DNA of 64,000 bases from Novosphingobium sediminis (GTDB lineage Bacteria > Pseudomonadota > Alphaproteobacteria > Sphingomonadales > Sphingomonadaceae): positions 1 to 64,000 of the forward strand of contig NZ_BJYR01000001.1 in NCBI RefSeq assembly GCF_007991615.1, read 5' to 3'. Below, in pieces: positions 9,180 to 18,066 of the stretch. How positions within the stretch are numbered: the stretch's first letter is position 1; every line of letters begins with the position of its first letter. Under the pieces are notes generated by a model. That model did not search any database and had not been told where the DNA came from. It worked only from the letters and a program-made list of their open reading frames with translations. Made by a program: the position numbers and the translations under genes.

Positions 9180-9757
9180 GCCTCTCCTCGCTTCTTGTCC
9201 GGCGTGCCCTCATCGCGCAGGAGGACGCCGAGCATCTGCCGTGCCCGCGCCAGCCGTGACATGACCGTGCCGATTGGCGCACTGGTCACCGCTGCAATGT
9301 CGCGATAGGTCAGCTCCTCAAGCTCACGGAGCACCAGAGCTTCGCGAAACGGCTCCGGCAAGGCCTCGATCATTTGCCGCAGATCGGCCATCTCTGCGAG
9401 ACTGTGTTGATCGTCAGGTGCCGCAAACTCGGCCAGCTCATCGTCCGAGCCGTTAGTCGCCGCCCGCGCATGGGCACGGGCCCAGTCATGATGGCAATTG
9501 CGCAAGATGGCGAAGAGCCACGCGCGCGGATCGCCGCGGCACTGATCGATCGCCTTGAGCGCGCGCTCGAACGCATCCTGCACGATATCTTCGGCCGGAC
9601 CATCATCACGGCAGAGATACCGGGCATAGCGCCACGCGCTGTCGAGATGGGGCAGGATCAGCGACGCAAACCGCGCTGATTGTCCTTGCCCCGCGCTCTG
9701 CGGCCGATCGCGGCTGAATGTCAGCCCGAGCCAGGGAGATCGTCGCCAGCGGGTCAT
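9176..9757 (-). CDS. ECF RNA polymerase sigma factor
   Basis: A 193-residue extracytoplasmic-function sigma-70 factor. Region 2 includes 'AEDIVQDAFERALKAI' (core binding and -10 recognition) and region 4 includes 'LEELTYRDIAAVTSAPIGTVMSRLARAR' (-35 recognition helix-turn-helix). About 25 N-terminal residues precede region 2, so a later start is possible. It is followed by its ZAS anti-sigma factor and preceded by cytochrome c and phosphoesterase genes with only 15-base gaps. It therefore probably controls the whole operon, including itself. Confidence 0.9.
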   Translation of the reverse strand: MTRWRRSPWLGLTFSRDRPQSAGQGQSARFASLILPHLDSAWRYARYLCRDDGPAEDIVQDAFERALKAIDQCRGDPRAWLFAILRNCHHDWARAHARAATNGSDDELAEFAAPDDQHSLAEMADLRQMIEALPEPFREALVLRELEELTYRDIAAVTSAPIGTVMSRLARARQMLGVLLRDEGTPDKKRGEA

Positions 9758-9772
9758 TGCTCTGCCTGGTGT

Positions 9773-10222
9773 TCACTTCTGTTGCGCGAGATAGGCAATG
9801 ATATCGGCCCGATCCTGCGGCTTGGCGACAGAGAAGTACATCTTCGCGCCGGGCACCAGCTTTTGCGGGTTGGTCAGCCATTTGTCGAGATTGGCGGGCG
9901 TCCATAGCAGGCCGGACTGCCGCAGCGCCGCGGAATAGGCGTAGTCCGGCACGGCCCCCGCCATCCGCCCGACGACACCGCGATGGCGCGGGCCGACATC
10001 GTTCTCGCCCAGCGAATGGCAGCCCATGCAGGACTGATAGAGCCTTGCTCCGGTGGCCGCATTGCCGACCGGGGGCAGGGCGGCCGGTGCCCCGCCTCGT
10101 ACGGCAGGATGGCGGGTACTTCGAGCAGGACCGGTGCCCGCCGCGGCGCTGCCTGCCGACACCGAAATCGCGGTGAAAAGAAGCATGGCACGCCGCATTT
10201 GCGTATATCGTTGTCGGAACAT
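9773..10222 (-). CDS. Exported c-type cytochrome
   Basis: A 149-residue class I cytochrome c. The N-terminal hydrophobic segment (residues 10-29) should direct export to the periplasm. The haem site is C65-x2-C68-H69, and Met128 in 'PGAKMYF' is the probable sixth ligand. Length and the 'VGPRHRGVVGR' segment resemble cytochrome c2/c550 proteins. Placement between a metallophosphoesterase and an ECF sigma factor suggests the sigma system responds to, or adjusts, envelope redox state. That link is inference. Confidence 0.9.
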   Translation of the reverse strand: MFRQRYTQMRRAMLLFTAISVSAGSAAAGTGPARSTRHPAVRGGAPAALPPVGNAATGARLYQSCMGCHSLGENDVGPRHRGVVGRMAGAVPDYAYSAALRQSGLLWTPANLDKWLTNPQKLVPGAKMYFSVAKPQDRADIIAYLAQQK

Positions 10223-10237
10223 GATCGCGGTTCCCGC

Positions 10238-11191
10238 TCAGGCCAGCGCAGCATCGAGAATGGCGATGGGTGTGTCGCTCGAGGCAAATCGCAGCGTGGA
10301 AACACCGATCTGCGAGCGCAGTTGTTCGGGCGGGACGACCAGCGGCCCTGGTCCCGGTCCGACACCGGGCGCAGGCTGCGGATAGGCGGTCGAGCGGGCG
10401 GCATGAAAGCTCATGTGCCCTTCGACCTTACGCTGGACCTGATGCACGTGGCCGTTCAGTGCGGTGACCGAGCCGAAGCGCCGCAGCAGGGCGAGCGCGG
10501 TTGCCGCGTCCTCTGTCCCCCAACCCCATTCGGGGTAGAGCGCCCACAGCGGAAAGTGCGAGAGCACGACGATGGGCGTGGAGGATGAGAGACCGGCAAG
10601 ATCTGCCTTGAGCCATGCAAGCTGGTCCGCACCCAGCGTCCCCATGCCCATGCTGCCAAGCTGGACCACGTTCACGAGCGCAATGAAATGCACGCCTTTG
10701 ACATCGAAACTATACCAGCCGTTGCCCTTTGCCTCAGGCGCGAAGCGGGCGATGTAAGGTCTTGGATCGTTGCCATCGACGAGATCGTGCTCGCCCGGCA
10801 CAAAATGGATCGGCAGCCCGATCTCTCCCAGCACCTGCTGCGCCAGATCGAACTGGTCGGGCCGGGCGAGGTGGCTGATATCGCCGGTGTGCACCAGAAA
10901 ATCGGGCTGGACGGGCAGCGCCCGGATCTTCGCCACCGTTTCGCGCAGTGTCGCCACCGGATCCGGATTGGCGGCCTTCGCAAAGCCGATATGGGTGTCG
11001 CTGATCTGCAGGAACGCGAAGGGCGCGGTTGACGCGGCCTGCTTTTGCCCCCGAGGCACAGCCGCGACGGCTTGGTCGAGCGTGAGCGATGTCGCGATCC
11101 CGCCGGACAGCGCATAGAGCGCGCCGGTCCCGGCCCATCCCAGACATTTGAAGGCCTGGCGTCGTCCAACCAGCGTTTCATCGATCTCCAT
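10238..11191 (-). CDS. Exported metallophosphoesterase
   Basis: A 317-residue calcineurin-like phosphoesterase. The ATG at 11191 has AAGGA at good spacing, which decides it over a TTG two codons earlier. The N-terminus has a twin-arginine-like stretch (VGRRQAFKCLGW, residues 8-19) before a hydrophobic segment, suggesting Tat export. Metal-site motifs are D65-x-H67, GD104, GE134-H135-D, SHFP and GHVH. The Asn of the usual GNHD motif is Glu here. It is the first gene of the sigma-factor operon. The phosphoester substrate is unknown. Confidence 0.87.
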   Translation of the reverse strand: MEIDETLVGRRQAFKCLGWAGTGALYALSGGIATSLTLDQAVAAVPRGQKQAASTAPFAFLQISDTHIGFAKAANPDPVATLRETVAKIRALPVQPDFLVHTGDISHLARPDQFDLAQQVLGEIGLPIHFVPGEHDLVDGNDPRPYIARFAPEAKGNGWYSFDVKGVHFIALVNVVQLGSMGMGTLGADQLAWLKADLAGLSSSTPIVVLSHFPLWALYPEWGWGTEDAATALALLRRFGSVTALNGHVHQVQRKVEGHMSFHAARSTAYPQPAPGVGPGPGPLVVPPEQLRSQIGVSTLRFASSDTPIAILDAALA

Positions 11192-11240
11192 GCGCAATAT
11201 CCTTCAAGAGCATTCGAAGGAGAGACTGGCGGTGATGGAT

Positions 11241-11250
11241 CTTTATTCCC
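11241..11250 (-). promoter_or_regulatory. Candidate -35-like element of the sigma operon
   Basis: On the minus strand this reads GGGAATAAAG, about 50 bases before the phosphoesterase start, in a roughly 235-base gap between divergent genes. GGAAT-type -35 elements are common for ECF sigma factors, so this may be the autoregulated promoter. No -10 element is certain. The rest of the gap shows nothing else convincing. Confidence 0.2.
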
Positions 11251-11427
11251 GCCGCAGGTGAAAATTGTTCGTGACGCGGCCAGGAGCGACCGGCCGCAAC
11301 GCCACCCCTGCGGATCCCGATCACCTTTCGCTCCGCAGTCGAATCTGGCATTGGTTCGGTGCTGGGGGCTTGGCACCGCGCATCATGTTCGTGCGAGGCA
11401 GGGCGGTGTTGGCGGGAGAGCTAGGCT

Positions 11428-11979
11428 ATGGTGAACTCGGGCACGGCGCGGGCAGACCGCGCGCTAGGGCGCCATGCTTTGGGCAAAATGGGTTTCGGTC
11501 TGCTGGGCGGCGGGCTGCTGGCGATGACTGCTGCGGCATCGGCGCGTCCCAACGACCGCATGGGCACCAGCGTGGTGAGCCCCCGCGAGGCAGCCGCATC
11601 AGCGAGGGCGTTCCGGGCTCATCCCGAAGGCCCGGTTCTGGCGGAAGACAGGCTGAATTACTCTGCCGCCAATCCTCTCGCGCCCACGATCGAAGTGGTC
11701 GAGCCCCACGTCGATACCGCAACCAATCCGCCGTTCAATGTGCGCGTCGTCGCACGCGCCCATGAAGGTCTTGCGATCGACCACAATTCGATCCGGATCC
11801 GCTACGGCTTTTTCCGCATCGACGTGACCAAGCGTATGCTCGCGCTTGGGCACTGGCAGGGTAACGAGTTCATCGTGAACCACGCCAACGCACCTGCCGG
11901 TACCCATTGGTTCTATGTGACGATCGCCGACACGGACCACCGGGAGGCCAACGTCGCGGTCAAGGTCGTCGTCAAGTAG
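11428..11979 (+). CDS. Exported protein of unknown function
   Basis: A 183-residue protein whose start is supported by GGAGAG eight bases upstream. A signal sequence follows a basic N-terminus (hydrophobic part at about residues 20-38). The mature region has no motif I recognise. Its C-terminal half ('PFNVRVVARAHEGLAIDH' onward) alternates like a beta-sandwich and ends in 'VAVKVVVK', so an Ig-like or CARDB-like fold is possible. It is divergent from the ECF-sigma/cytochrome operon and may be part of the same regulon. Confidence 0.65.
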   Translation: MVNSGTARADRALGRHALGKMGFGLLGGGLLAMTAAASARPNDRMGTSVVSPREAAASARAFRAHPEGPVLAEDRLNYSAANPLAPTIEVVEPHVDTATNPPFNVRVVARAHEGLAIDHNSIRIRYGFFRIDVTKRMLALGHWQGNEFIVNHANAPAGTHWFYVTIADTDHREANVAVKVVVK

Positions 11980-12015
11980 CTGCCGGGCGCATCCGGTGCG
12001 GTTTGGGCCCCGGAA

Positions 12016-13149
12016 TCAGGGCTCCCCGCAGTCCGCGACATAGCGGCGGATGTCGAGGCTGAGATCCTCGATTGGCGCATAATAGCCGTGGGTGTGGACA
12101 CGCGCGGCGATGCCGGATTGGACGCGTTCGCACACCGCCCAGTCCTGACGATTGACGAGATCCCAGAAATCGACCGCATCCGCAGGCTCGAAATCCGCCT
12201 TCGCCACTTCGTCCGGGTGGAACAGGAAGCGGCATTCGATCAGCGTGCGGTCTGCGGCCAGCGGCCAGAGCACGAAGGCGGCGGCATGATCGCAGCTGAC
12301 GCTGAGCATGAGGTTAGGATAGATCAGCTCGCCCTTGTGCCGCACTTTCTCTTCTTCGGAGAGGCCGGGGAAGGGGGCACGGCTGGTCGTACCGTCCCAA
12401 GTGTAGGTGAAGGCGCCTTCGCGGTGCGGGATGCCCGCTTCCCAATCGAGATCGATGCCGCCGCGCACCTTGAATGCAGGCACAATGGCGGTCAGCTCCG
12501 GGTGGACGCCGGGGCAGTGGTAGCACTCGTTGTAGTTTTCGAGGATCAGCTTCCAGTTGGCCTGAACCTCGTAATTGATCGTCCGTGCGGTCACCAGATC
12601 GGCCAGCGGGTAGTTCCCCAGACGGCGTGATGGCTCGGCAAGGCCTGCGGCGAAATCGGGCGCGGTCTCGCCCGAGAGGTTGAGGAACACGAAACCGCCC
12701 CAGGTTTCTACCGCGACAGGATGCAGGCTGAACGCGCTCTTGTCGAAGCCCGGCGTGTCCTGCAGCTGCGGCGCTGCCAGCAGGCGGCCGTCGAGCGCGT
12801 AGGACCAGCCGTGGTAGGGGCAGCGGATCATCGTGCGGCCGATGACACCCGCATCGAGTGTCACGCCCCAGCGCGCATCGCTTGCGGCATCGCACATGCG
12901 TGCGCCGCGGTGGCGGCAGACGTTGTAGTGGGCGTGGAGCGCGCCTTCCTTGCCGCGCACCACGATCACGCTTTCGCCCGCGATATCGAGGATCTTGTGA
13001 TCGCCGGGGGCCGGCATATCCTCTTCGCGGCCGGCGCAGAACCATTGGCGGTGGAAGATCGCAGCTTTGTCGCGTGCAAAGGCTTCGGCAGTGAGGTAGG
13101 CCGAGCTGGCGAGCGACTTTTCCATTCCGCCGCCTGACTTGTCGCTCAT
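12016..13149 (-). CDS. Rieske non-haem iron oxygenase, alpha subunit
   Basis: A 377-residue ring-hydroxylating-type oxygenase. The Rieske cluster ligands are C78-x-H80 (CRHRG) and C110-x2-H113 (CPYHGW). The catalytic iron site is in 'ENYNECYHCPGVHPEL', with a Glu where classical dioxygenases have the bridging Asp, as in the carnitine and glycine-betaine monooxygenases. This suggests a quaternary or N-methyl amine substrate. No small subunit, ferredoxin or reductase lies nearby, so electrons must come from elsewhere. It is divergent from an oxidoreductase/permease/BetI-like regulator operon with about 96 bases between starts. Confidence 0.9.
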   Translation of the reverse strand: MSDKSGGGMEKSLASSAYLTAEAFARDKAAIFHRQWFCAGREEDMPAPGDHKILDIAGESVIVVRGKEGALHAHYNVCRHRGARMCDAASDARWGVTLDAGVIGRTMIRCPYHGWSYALDGRLLAAPQLQDTPGFDKSAFSLHPVAVETWGGFVFLNLSGETAPDFAAGLAEPSRRLGNYPLADLVTARTINYEVQANWKLILENYNECYHCPGVHPELTAIVPAFKVRGGIDLDWEAGIPHREGAFTYTWDGTTSRAPFPGLSEEEKVRHKGELIYPNLMLSVSCDHAAAFVLWPLAADRTLIECRFLFHPDEVAKADFEPADAVDFWDLVNRQDWAVCERVQSGIAARVHTHGYYAPIEDLSLDIRRYVADCGEP

Positions 13150-13176
13150 CACCGCCGCTCCGTATCACTTATTAGA

Positions 13177-13193
13177 CGCTTGCCTTATAAGCG
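13177..13193. promoter_or_regulatory. Candidate operator between divergent operons
   Basis: CGCTT and AAGCG flank seven bases within the 96-base gap between the Rieske and oxidoreductase starts. An AT-rich CTTAT-containing stretch overlaps it. It could be the site for the TetR-type regulator encoded at 16292, but this is inference. Confidence 0.25.
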
Positions 13194-13245
13194 CGTTTCA
13201 GGCAGTCAGCCAGCCTGAAAGCGAGAGAAAAGATCGGGCGCGACG

Positions 13246-14889
13246 ATGGATGTGACAGGCAAACTCTGGGATGCGGTCATCGTCGGTGCCGGGCATAACG
13301 GGCTGACGGCAGCGGCCTATCTGGCCAAGGCCGGGCGCTCCGTGCTTGTGCTCGAAGCGCGGCCCATCGTCGGCGGCGCCTGCGTGACCGAGGAGGTCAT
13401 CCCCGGCCACCGCGTGTCCTTCACCTCCTATATTGCCTCGATGCTGATGCCGACGGTGATCCGTGATCTCGATCTCGGCCGCCACGGCCTGCGCATGGTC
13501 GCCTGCGATCCGATCCTGACGGTGCCGCTTGGGGCCAATGATTCCGGTGAGGCCGAGATCATCCGCTGGTGGGCCGATCCTGAACGCACCGCGCAGGAAA
13601 TTGCGCGCTTTTCGGTGCGCGATGCCGAGGCGTTCCTCGAGGTCGACCGCAAGCTCAAGGCGCTTGCAGCCTATCTCCAGCCGTTCTTTCTCGAATCCCC
13701 GCCAGACCTTGCCGCGCGCGGGCTCGACCGGATCCGCGAGGGACTTCGCCTGATCCGCCGCTTCCGCCGCATCCGGGGCAATGAGATCGGCGAAATGATC
13801 CAGTTCCTTACCGGCAGCCTCGGCGAGTTTCTTGATCGGCATTTCGAATCCGATGCGGCCAAGCGGATGATTCTGGCCAACAACGTCTACGGCAAGCACG
13901 GCGGACCCTATGAGCCGGGCTCGGCAGTTGGCTTGCTGTTCCACCTGCTCGCGGGCGGCGACCACGCGGTGCAGGGCTTCAATGGTCACGTGATGGGCGG
14001 GATGGGCACGGTTTCCGGCGCAATTGCCGCCGCGGCGCGCGGCTTTGGCGCGGTGATCGAGACGAGCGCGCCGGTCGGCAGTATCGACGTCTATCAGGGC
14101 CGCGCGACGGGCGTGACGCTGCTCGACGGGCGGCAGGTGCGGGCAAAGGTCGTGCTCTCGAACGCCGATCCCAAGCGCACGTTCCTTGCGCTTCTCGCCA
14201 AGGCCGATCTGCCGGATGATTTCCGCCGCGATATCGCCGCGATCAAGATGGGCGGCCCGGCAGCCAAGCTGAATATCGCGCTGTCGGGTGAGCCAACCGT
14301 GATCGGGCGGGGCCCTGATGCGACCCCGCTTGAACGCGCGCTGCTCACTATCGCGCCAACGCTGGAAGGCGCGCAGCGCTGCGCCGATACCGCCCGTTTC
14401 GGTGAAATTCCCGAGGAACTGTGGATCGATTGCGTGATCCCCAGCCTTGTCGACGACAGCCTTTGCCCGCCGGGGCACCACATGCTGACGTGCTTCATCC
14501 AGTATGTGCCCTATGACCTGCGTGAGGGCACCTGGGACGAGAAGCGCGAGGCGCTGGCGGAATCGATCATCGACCAGATCAGCCGCCACATGCCGAACCT
14601 GCGGGAACTGATCCTTGGCCGCGTGATGCTGACGCCGCTCGATCTGGAGCGGATCTATGGCCTTACCGAAGGCAACATCTTTCACGGCGACCTCCACCCC
14701 GGCGCGCTCTTCTCGATGCGCCCGGTGCCGCGCTGGTCGCAGTACCGGACACCGGTGGAGGGGCTCTACCTGTGCGGTGCAGGCGCGCATCCCGGCGGCG
14801 GGGTAACCGGCGCGCCCGGGCATAACGCGGCGATGCAGGTGCTGCGAGATACGAAGAAGCAGGCCGGAAAGAAGCAGGGCGTCCGCTGA
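13246..14889 (+). CDS. Phytoene-dehydrogenase-like FAD oxidoreductase
   Basis: A 547-residue flavoprotein. The dinucleotide-binding motif GAGHNGLTAAAYLAKAG is near residue 15, followed by the 'VLVLEARPIVGGACVTEE' segment typical of the phytoene desaturase/PYROXD2-like group. A C-terminal FAD motif lies in 'GLYLCGAGAHPGGGVTGAPG'. This group is not limited to carotenoid synthesis, and no carotenoid genes are nearby. Here it heads an operon with an amino-acid permease and a BetI-like regulator and faces a Rieske oxygenase. An oxidative step in amine or amino-acid catabolism is therefore more likely. Confidence 0.85.
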   Translation: MDVTGKLWDAVIVGAGHNGLTAAAYLAKAGRSVLVLEARPIVGGACVTEEVIPGHRVSFTSYIASMLMPTVIRDLDLGRHGLRMVACDPILTVPLGANDSGEAEIIRWWADPERTAQEIARFSVRDAEAFLEVDRKLKALAAYLQPFFLESPPDLAARGLDRIREGLRLIRRFRRIRGNEIGEMIQFLTGSLGEFLDRHFESDAAKRMILANNVYGKHGGPYEPGSAVGLLFHLLAGGDHAVQGFNGHVMGGMGTVSGAIAAAARGFGAVIETSAPVGSIDVYQGRATGVTLLDGRQVRAKVVLSNADPKRTFLALLAKADLPDDFRRDIAAIKMGGPAAKLNIALSGEPTVIGRGPDATPLERALLTIAPTLEGAQRCADTARFGEIPEELWIDCVIPSLVDDSLCPPGHHMLTCFIQYVPYDLREGTWDEKREALAESIIDQISRHMPNLRELILGRVMLTPLDLERIYGLTEGNIFHGDLHPGALFSMRPVPRWSQYRTPVEGLYLCGAGAHPGGGVTGAPGHNAAMQVLRDTKKQAGKKQGVR

Positions 14890-16292
14890 TGGCCGGCGGC
14901 GCGCCCCAACCTCACAAGGTGATGGGCGTCGCCGATCTTGCGATGTTTTATGTGGTAACCGGCGTCAGCCTGCGCTGGATCGCCACCGCAGCCGCGTTCG
15001 GGCCGAGTTCGATCGTGGTCTGGGTCGGCGCGCTGCTGTGCTTTTACCTGCCGTTCGTGCTCGCCATCGTCGAGCTATCGTCCCGCTACCCGCAGGAAGG
15101 GGGGCTCTACATCTGGACGCGCGAAGCCTTTGGTCCCTACATCGGCTTCATGGCTGGGTGGAGCTACTTCACCTCGAACCTGCCCTATTTCCCGAGCGTT
15201 CTCTATTTCGATGCGGGTAACGCGATCTACATCGGCGGTACGAGCTGGCTGCACCTGCGCGGCAATCCGGTGTTCTTCATGGGCTTTGCGCTGACCGCGC
15301 TCGCCTTTATCACCGCAGTCAACATCGTCGGCATGCGCTTCGGGCGCTGGCTGCACAATCTTGGCGCGGTCGGCATGTGGGGACCTGCGCTGATCGTGAT
15401 CCTGCTGGGCGCGGCGGCGTGGTGGCAGTTCGGGTCGGCGACTCATTTCACACCTGCCTCGTTCGTGCCCGTGTTCGATATCCAGCACATGATCATGTGG
15501 GCGGCGATTGCCTTCGCGCTCTCCGGCGCTGAAACGGCCTCGTTCATGAGCGGCGAGATCAAGGACCCGCGCCGCACGATCCCCCGCGCGCTGCCGATTG
15601 CGGGCGTGGTCATCGTCTCGTGCTATATCATCGGCACGTTCGCGGTGCTGCTGGCGATGCCCTCGAGCGAGGTCAACACGCTGCAGGGCCTGATTCAGGC
15701 GGGCGCAGTGGCGGCGGAGAAGGTGGGGGCAGGGTGGATTGTCGTCCCCCTCGCGCTCCTCATCACGCTGGGCAATCTCGGTGCGGCGAGCGGATTCCTG
15801 TCCTGCGCGGCGCGCATCCCGTTTGCGGTGGGGATCGACCGGTTGCTGCCGCCTGTTTTCGCCAAGGTGCACCCCAAATGGGGCACGCCATATGTCGCGA
15901 TTCTCGTGCAAGGCGGGCTCGGTGCAGTCCTATGCATACTCGGACAGGCTGGCACTGGCGTAAAAGGTGCGTATGACGTGCTCGTCAGCATGGGTATCAT
16001 CGCCGCCTTCCTGCCGTTTGCGCTTGTCTTCCTCGCCGTGATCCGCCTGCAAGGGCGGCCGAGCGACGTGGGCCTAACGCGCCTGCCCGGTGGACGCGTG
16101 ACGTCGACCGTGTTCGCCTGCATCGGCCTCGTGACCACGCTAACCGCGCTTGTGCTCGCAGCCTTCCCCGCACCGGACGAGCCGAACAAGCTGCTCGCGG
16201 TCATCAAGATCTTCGGCCTTACTGCCATCCTTCTCGGCAGTGGGACGCTCGTTTACTTCCTTGGTCAGCGCGCGGCGCGCAAGGCAGCGTGA
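14889..16292 (+). CDS. APC-superfamily amino acid permease
   Basis: A 467-residue inner-membrane protein with about 12 hydrophobic segments. The early 'YPQEGGLYIWTREAFG' loop and the central 'FALSGAETASFMSGEIKDPRRTIPRAL' region are hallmarks of amino-acid/polyamine/organocation transporters. Its ATG shares one base with the stop of the oxidoreductase gene, so the two are co-translated. It probably imports the compound degraded by the neighbouring Rieske enzyme and oxidoreductase. The substrate cannot be read from sequence. Confidence 0.9.
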   Translation: MAGGAPQPHKVMGVADLAMFYVVTGVSLRWIATAAAFGPSSIVVWVGALLCFYLPFVLAIVELSSRYPQEGGLYIWTREAFGPYIGFMAGWSYFTSNLPYFPSVLYFDAGNAIYIGGTSWLHLRGNPVFFMGFALTALAFITAVNIVGMRFGRWLHNLGAVGMWGPALIVILLGAAAWWQFGSATHFTPASFVPVFDIQHMIMWAAIAFALSGAETASFMSGEIKDPRRTIPRALPIAGVVIVSCYIIGTFAVLLAMPSSEVNTLQGLIQAGAVAAEKVGAGWIVVPLALLITLGNLGAASGFLSCAARIPFAVGIDRLLPPVFAKVHPKWGTPYVAILVQGGLGAVLCILGQAGTGVKGAYDVLVSMGIIAAFLPFALVFLAVIRLQGRPSDVGLTRLPGGRVTSTVFACIGLVTTLTALVLAAFPAPDEPNKLLAVIKIFGLTAILLGSGTLVYFLGQRAARKAA

Positions 16293-16915
16293 TGATGGCG
16301 AGCAAGGACATGAAGGCGCCGCCGCGCCGTCGCCGCGCTTCGCCGGTAGTGCGCCGGGCGGACCTTGTAGCCGCGACGGTGAATTGCCTTGCCAGGCTTG
16401 GCGCAAAGGGGGCGACGGGCCGCGAAATCTGCCGACAGGCCGGGGTCAGCCACGGCCTGTTGCGGCACTATTTCCGCAATCCGGACAACCTGCTCCTCGA
16501 AACATACGAGCAGCTTTGCGAGGACATGCTCACCCAGCTCGAAGCAGCAGCTATGCCCGATGTCGGCGAGCCCGGCGAAGCGCTGCATCGCTATTTTGTC
16601 GCGGTGTTCTCCGATGATTGGGCCGGGCCGGATATCATCGGCGCGTGGATGGTGTTCTGGCAGCAGGCGCGCAGCCGGGCTGATTTTGCGGCGGTTTCGG
16701 AGAGCTTCAATTTTCGCCAGCGCGCCTTGTTTGAGCGGCTTGTCGCACAACTTCCGCAGCGCGATGCAGCGCTGCCGATGGACGATGCCATCGCGCTGCT
16801 TTCGGCGGTGCTCGATGGGCTGTGGATCGAATTCTACCTCTCGGACCAGCGCACCCCGCGCGAGCGCTGCGTCGCCTTGTGCGATGCTGCCGCGCGGAGC
16901 CTTTTCGGGGCCTGA
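16292..16915 (+). CDS. TetR-family regulator (BetI-like)
   Basis: A 207-residue regulator. The N-terminal helix-turn-helix is 'KGATGREICRQAGVSHGLLRHYF' at about residues 38-60. The C-terminal half ('GAWMVFWQQARSRADF' and 'LDGLWIEFYLS') resembles the BetI C-terminal domain that senses choline. The start overlaps the permease stop by one base. As last gene of the oxidoreductase-permease operon it probably represses that operon and the divergent Rieske gene. The BetI likeness agrees with a quaternary-amine inducer. Confidence 0.85.
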   Translation: MMASKDMKAPPRRRRASPVVRRADLVAATVNCLARLGAKGATGREICRQAGVSHGLLRHYFRNPDNLLLETYEQLCEDMLTQLEAAAMPDVGEPGEALHRYFVAVFSDDWAGPDIIGAWMVFWQQARSRADFAAVSESFNFRQRALFERLVAQLPQRDAALPMDDAIALLSAVLDGLWIEFYLSDQRTPRERCVALCDAAARSLFGA

Positions 16916-16920
16916 GGCGA

Positions 16921-17925
16921 TCAGGGCAGGGGCCTTATAGTCCCGCCGCCCGCGCTGTAGTTCTGCACGACGACCGGGTCTTGGACAGTGCCTGAGGGCA
17001 GGTGCACGACCGAGTGCAGACCGGCGGTAGTCACTTGCACCCGCTCTGCCACGAGCGGGCCGGGCGCAGCAGTCCGTCCAATCCCTGCGCCCTCGACGAC
17101 CGAAACACCGCGATCGGGCGCGGAGGAATAGACGCGCGCCGTCCCGTCCGCCTCGACGGCGAGTGCCACGCCTTCATCGATCCCCAATCCGATCAACGGC
17201 GGCGCAGCGGCCGGCCGGTTGGCCTGCGCTTTGGCGATGAACGCAAAGAGGCGCCCCAGCCGGCCGCGCTGGGTGAAATGGCTGTCGGTGATGACGCCCT
17301 TCAGCAGCGCGAGGTGGAGGAAGTCCGTCTCCATCGTGGTGCCCTTGCCGTAAGGGTCGGCAAGGCCCTGCGCACTCGTCAAGCTTTGGCCGTCCATTGC
17401 GCCGTAGAGATACTCGCCCAGCATCGCGAGCCCGGCGCTGGTGCCCGCGAGTGGCTTTCCTGCGCGCACATGAGCATCGAGCGCGGCCGCAATCGGTGTG
17501 CCGCGCCAGCGCCGTACATAGCGCGCCTGATCGCCGCCTGCGATGTAGATGCCGTCTGCCTTGCGCAAGGCTTCGAGCAAATGGGGATCGCGGCTGGCGG
17601 AGCGGGAATGGGTGACGAAGGTTTCCGCAGAGAGCACGCCGCCGATTTCGTTGACGAATTCGGTGCTGGCGTCGCCATGCTGCGAGGCGCGCAGGATCAC
17701 GATATGACCGTGGCCCGCCTTGGCGATGAACCAGCGCATGGCATCGAGATTGTGATCGCCGCCGCCCATCAGCAAAAGTCCGCCTGAAACCGGCGCCGGC
17801 GCCGCACCGGTGGGGTCGCCTTCCAGATACGTGTCGAGCGCGCGGGCCGATGCCATCGCGGGAGACAGCAATCCGGCGAGGGCAGCGAGGCCCATCAGCA
17901 ATGTTTTGCCAATCATGCGCAACAT
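16921..17925 (-). CDS. Exported cyanophycinase-like peptidase (family S51)
   Basis: A 334-residue protein. AAGGAG upstream of 17925 fixes the start and gives a signal peptide (residues 1-28, ending ASA-R), so the enzyme acts outside the cytoplasm. The S51 catalytic set is complete: Ser163 in GTSAG, His216 in DSHFTQRGRLGRL and Glu251 in GIDEGVAL. Cyanophycinases cleave beta-Asp-Arg isopeptide polymer, and related S51 enzymes cut other Asp-linked peptides. It is divergent from a Pls-like NRPS with 141 bases between starts, suggesting degradation or recycling of the polymer made by that synthetase. It converges on the TetR gene. Confidence 0.9.
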   Translation of the reverse strand: MLRMIGKTLLMGLAALAGLLSPAMASARALDTYLEGDPTGAAPAPVSGGLLLMGGGDHNLDAMRWFIAKAGHGHIVILRASQHGDASTEFVNEIGGVLSAETFVTHSRSASRDPHLLEALRKADGIYIAGGDQARYVRRWRGTPIAAALDAHVRAGKPLAGTSAGLAMLGEYLYGAMDGQSLTSAQGLADPYGKGTTMETDFLHLALLKGVITDSHFTQRGRLGRLFAFIAKAQANRPAAAPPLIGLGIDEGVALAVEADGTARVYSSAPDRGVSVVEGAGIGRTAAPGPLVAERVQVTTAGLHSVVHLPSGTVQDPVVVQNYSAGGGTIRPLP

Positions 17926-18066
17926 TTGCTCCTTCCCCTTTATCAGAAACTCATCTTTGCACAGGGCGCCAAGGCTTGCAAAATGCCCATAAAAACGGGG
18001 ATTTCCTCCACTGAATCCGGGCCAGCACCCGCTTGACCGCACTCGCGGCAGCGATACAGGAGCGCA

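Noticed and set aside
13198..14823. A 541-codon minus-strand frame opposite the phytoene-dehydrogenase-like gene
   Set aside because: The plus-strand frame has clear FAD motifs and operon overlaps; the opposite translation has none.
13246..14889. Carotenoid biosynthesis role for the phytoene-dehydrogenase-like gene
   Set aside because: No crtB, crtE, crtY or other carotenoid genes are nearby. The neighbours are a permease, a BetI-like regulator and a Rieske oxygenase, and this protein group includes many non-carotenoid oxidoreductases.
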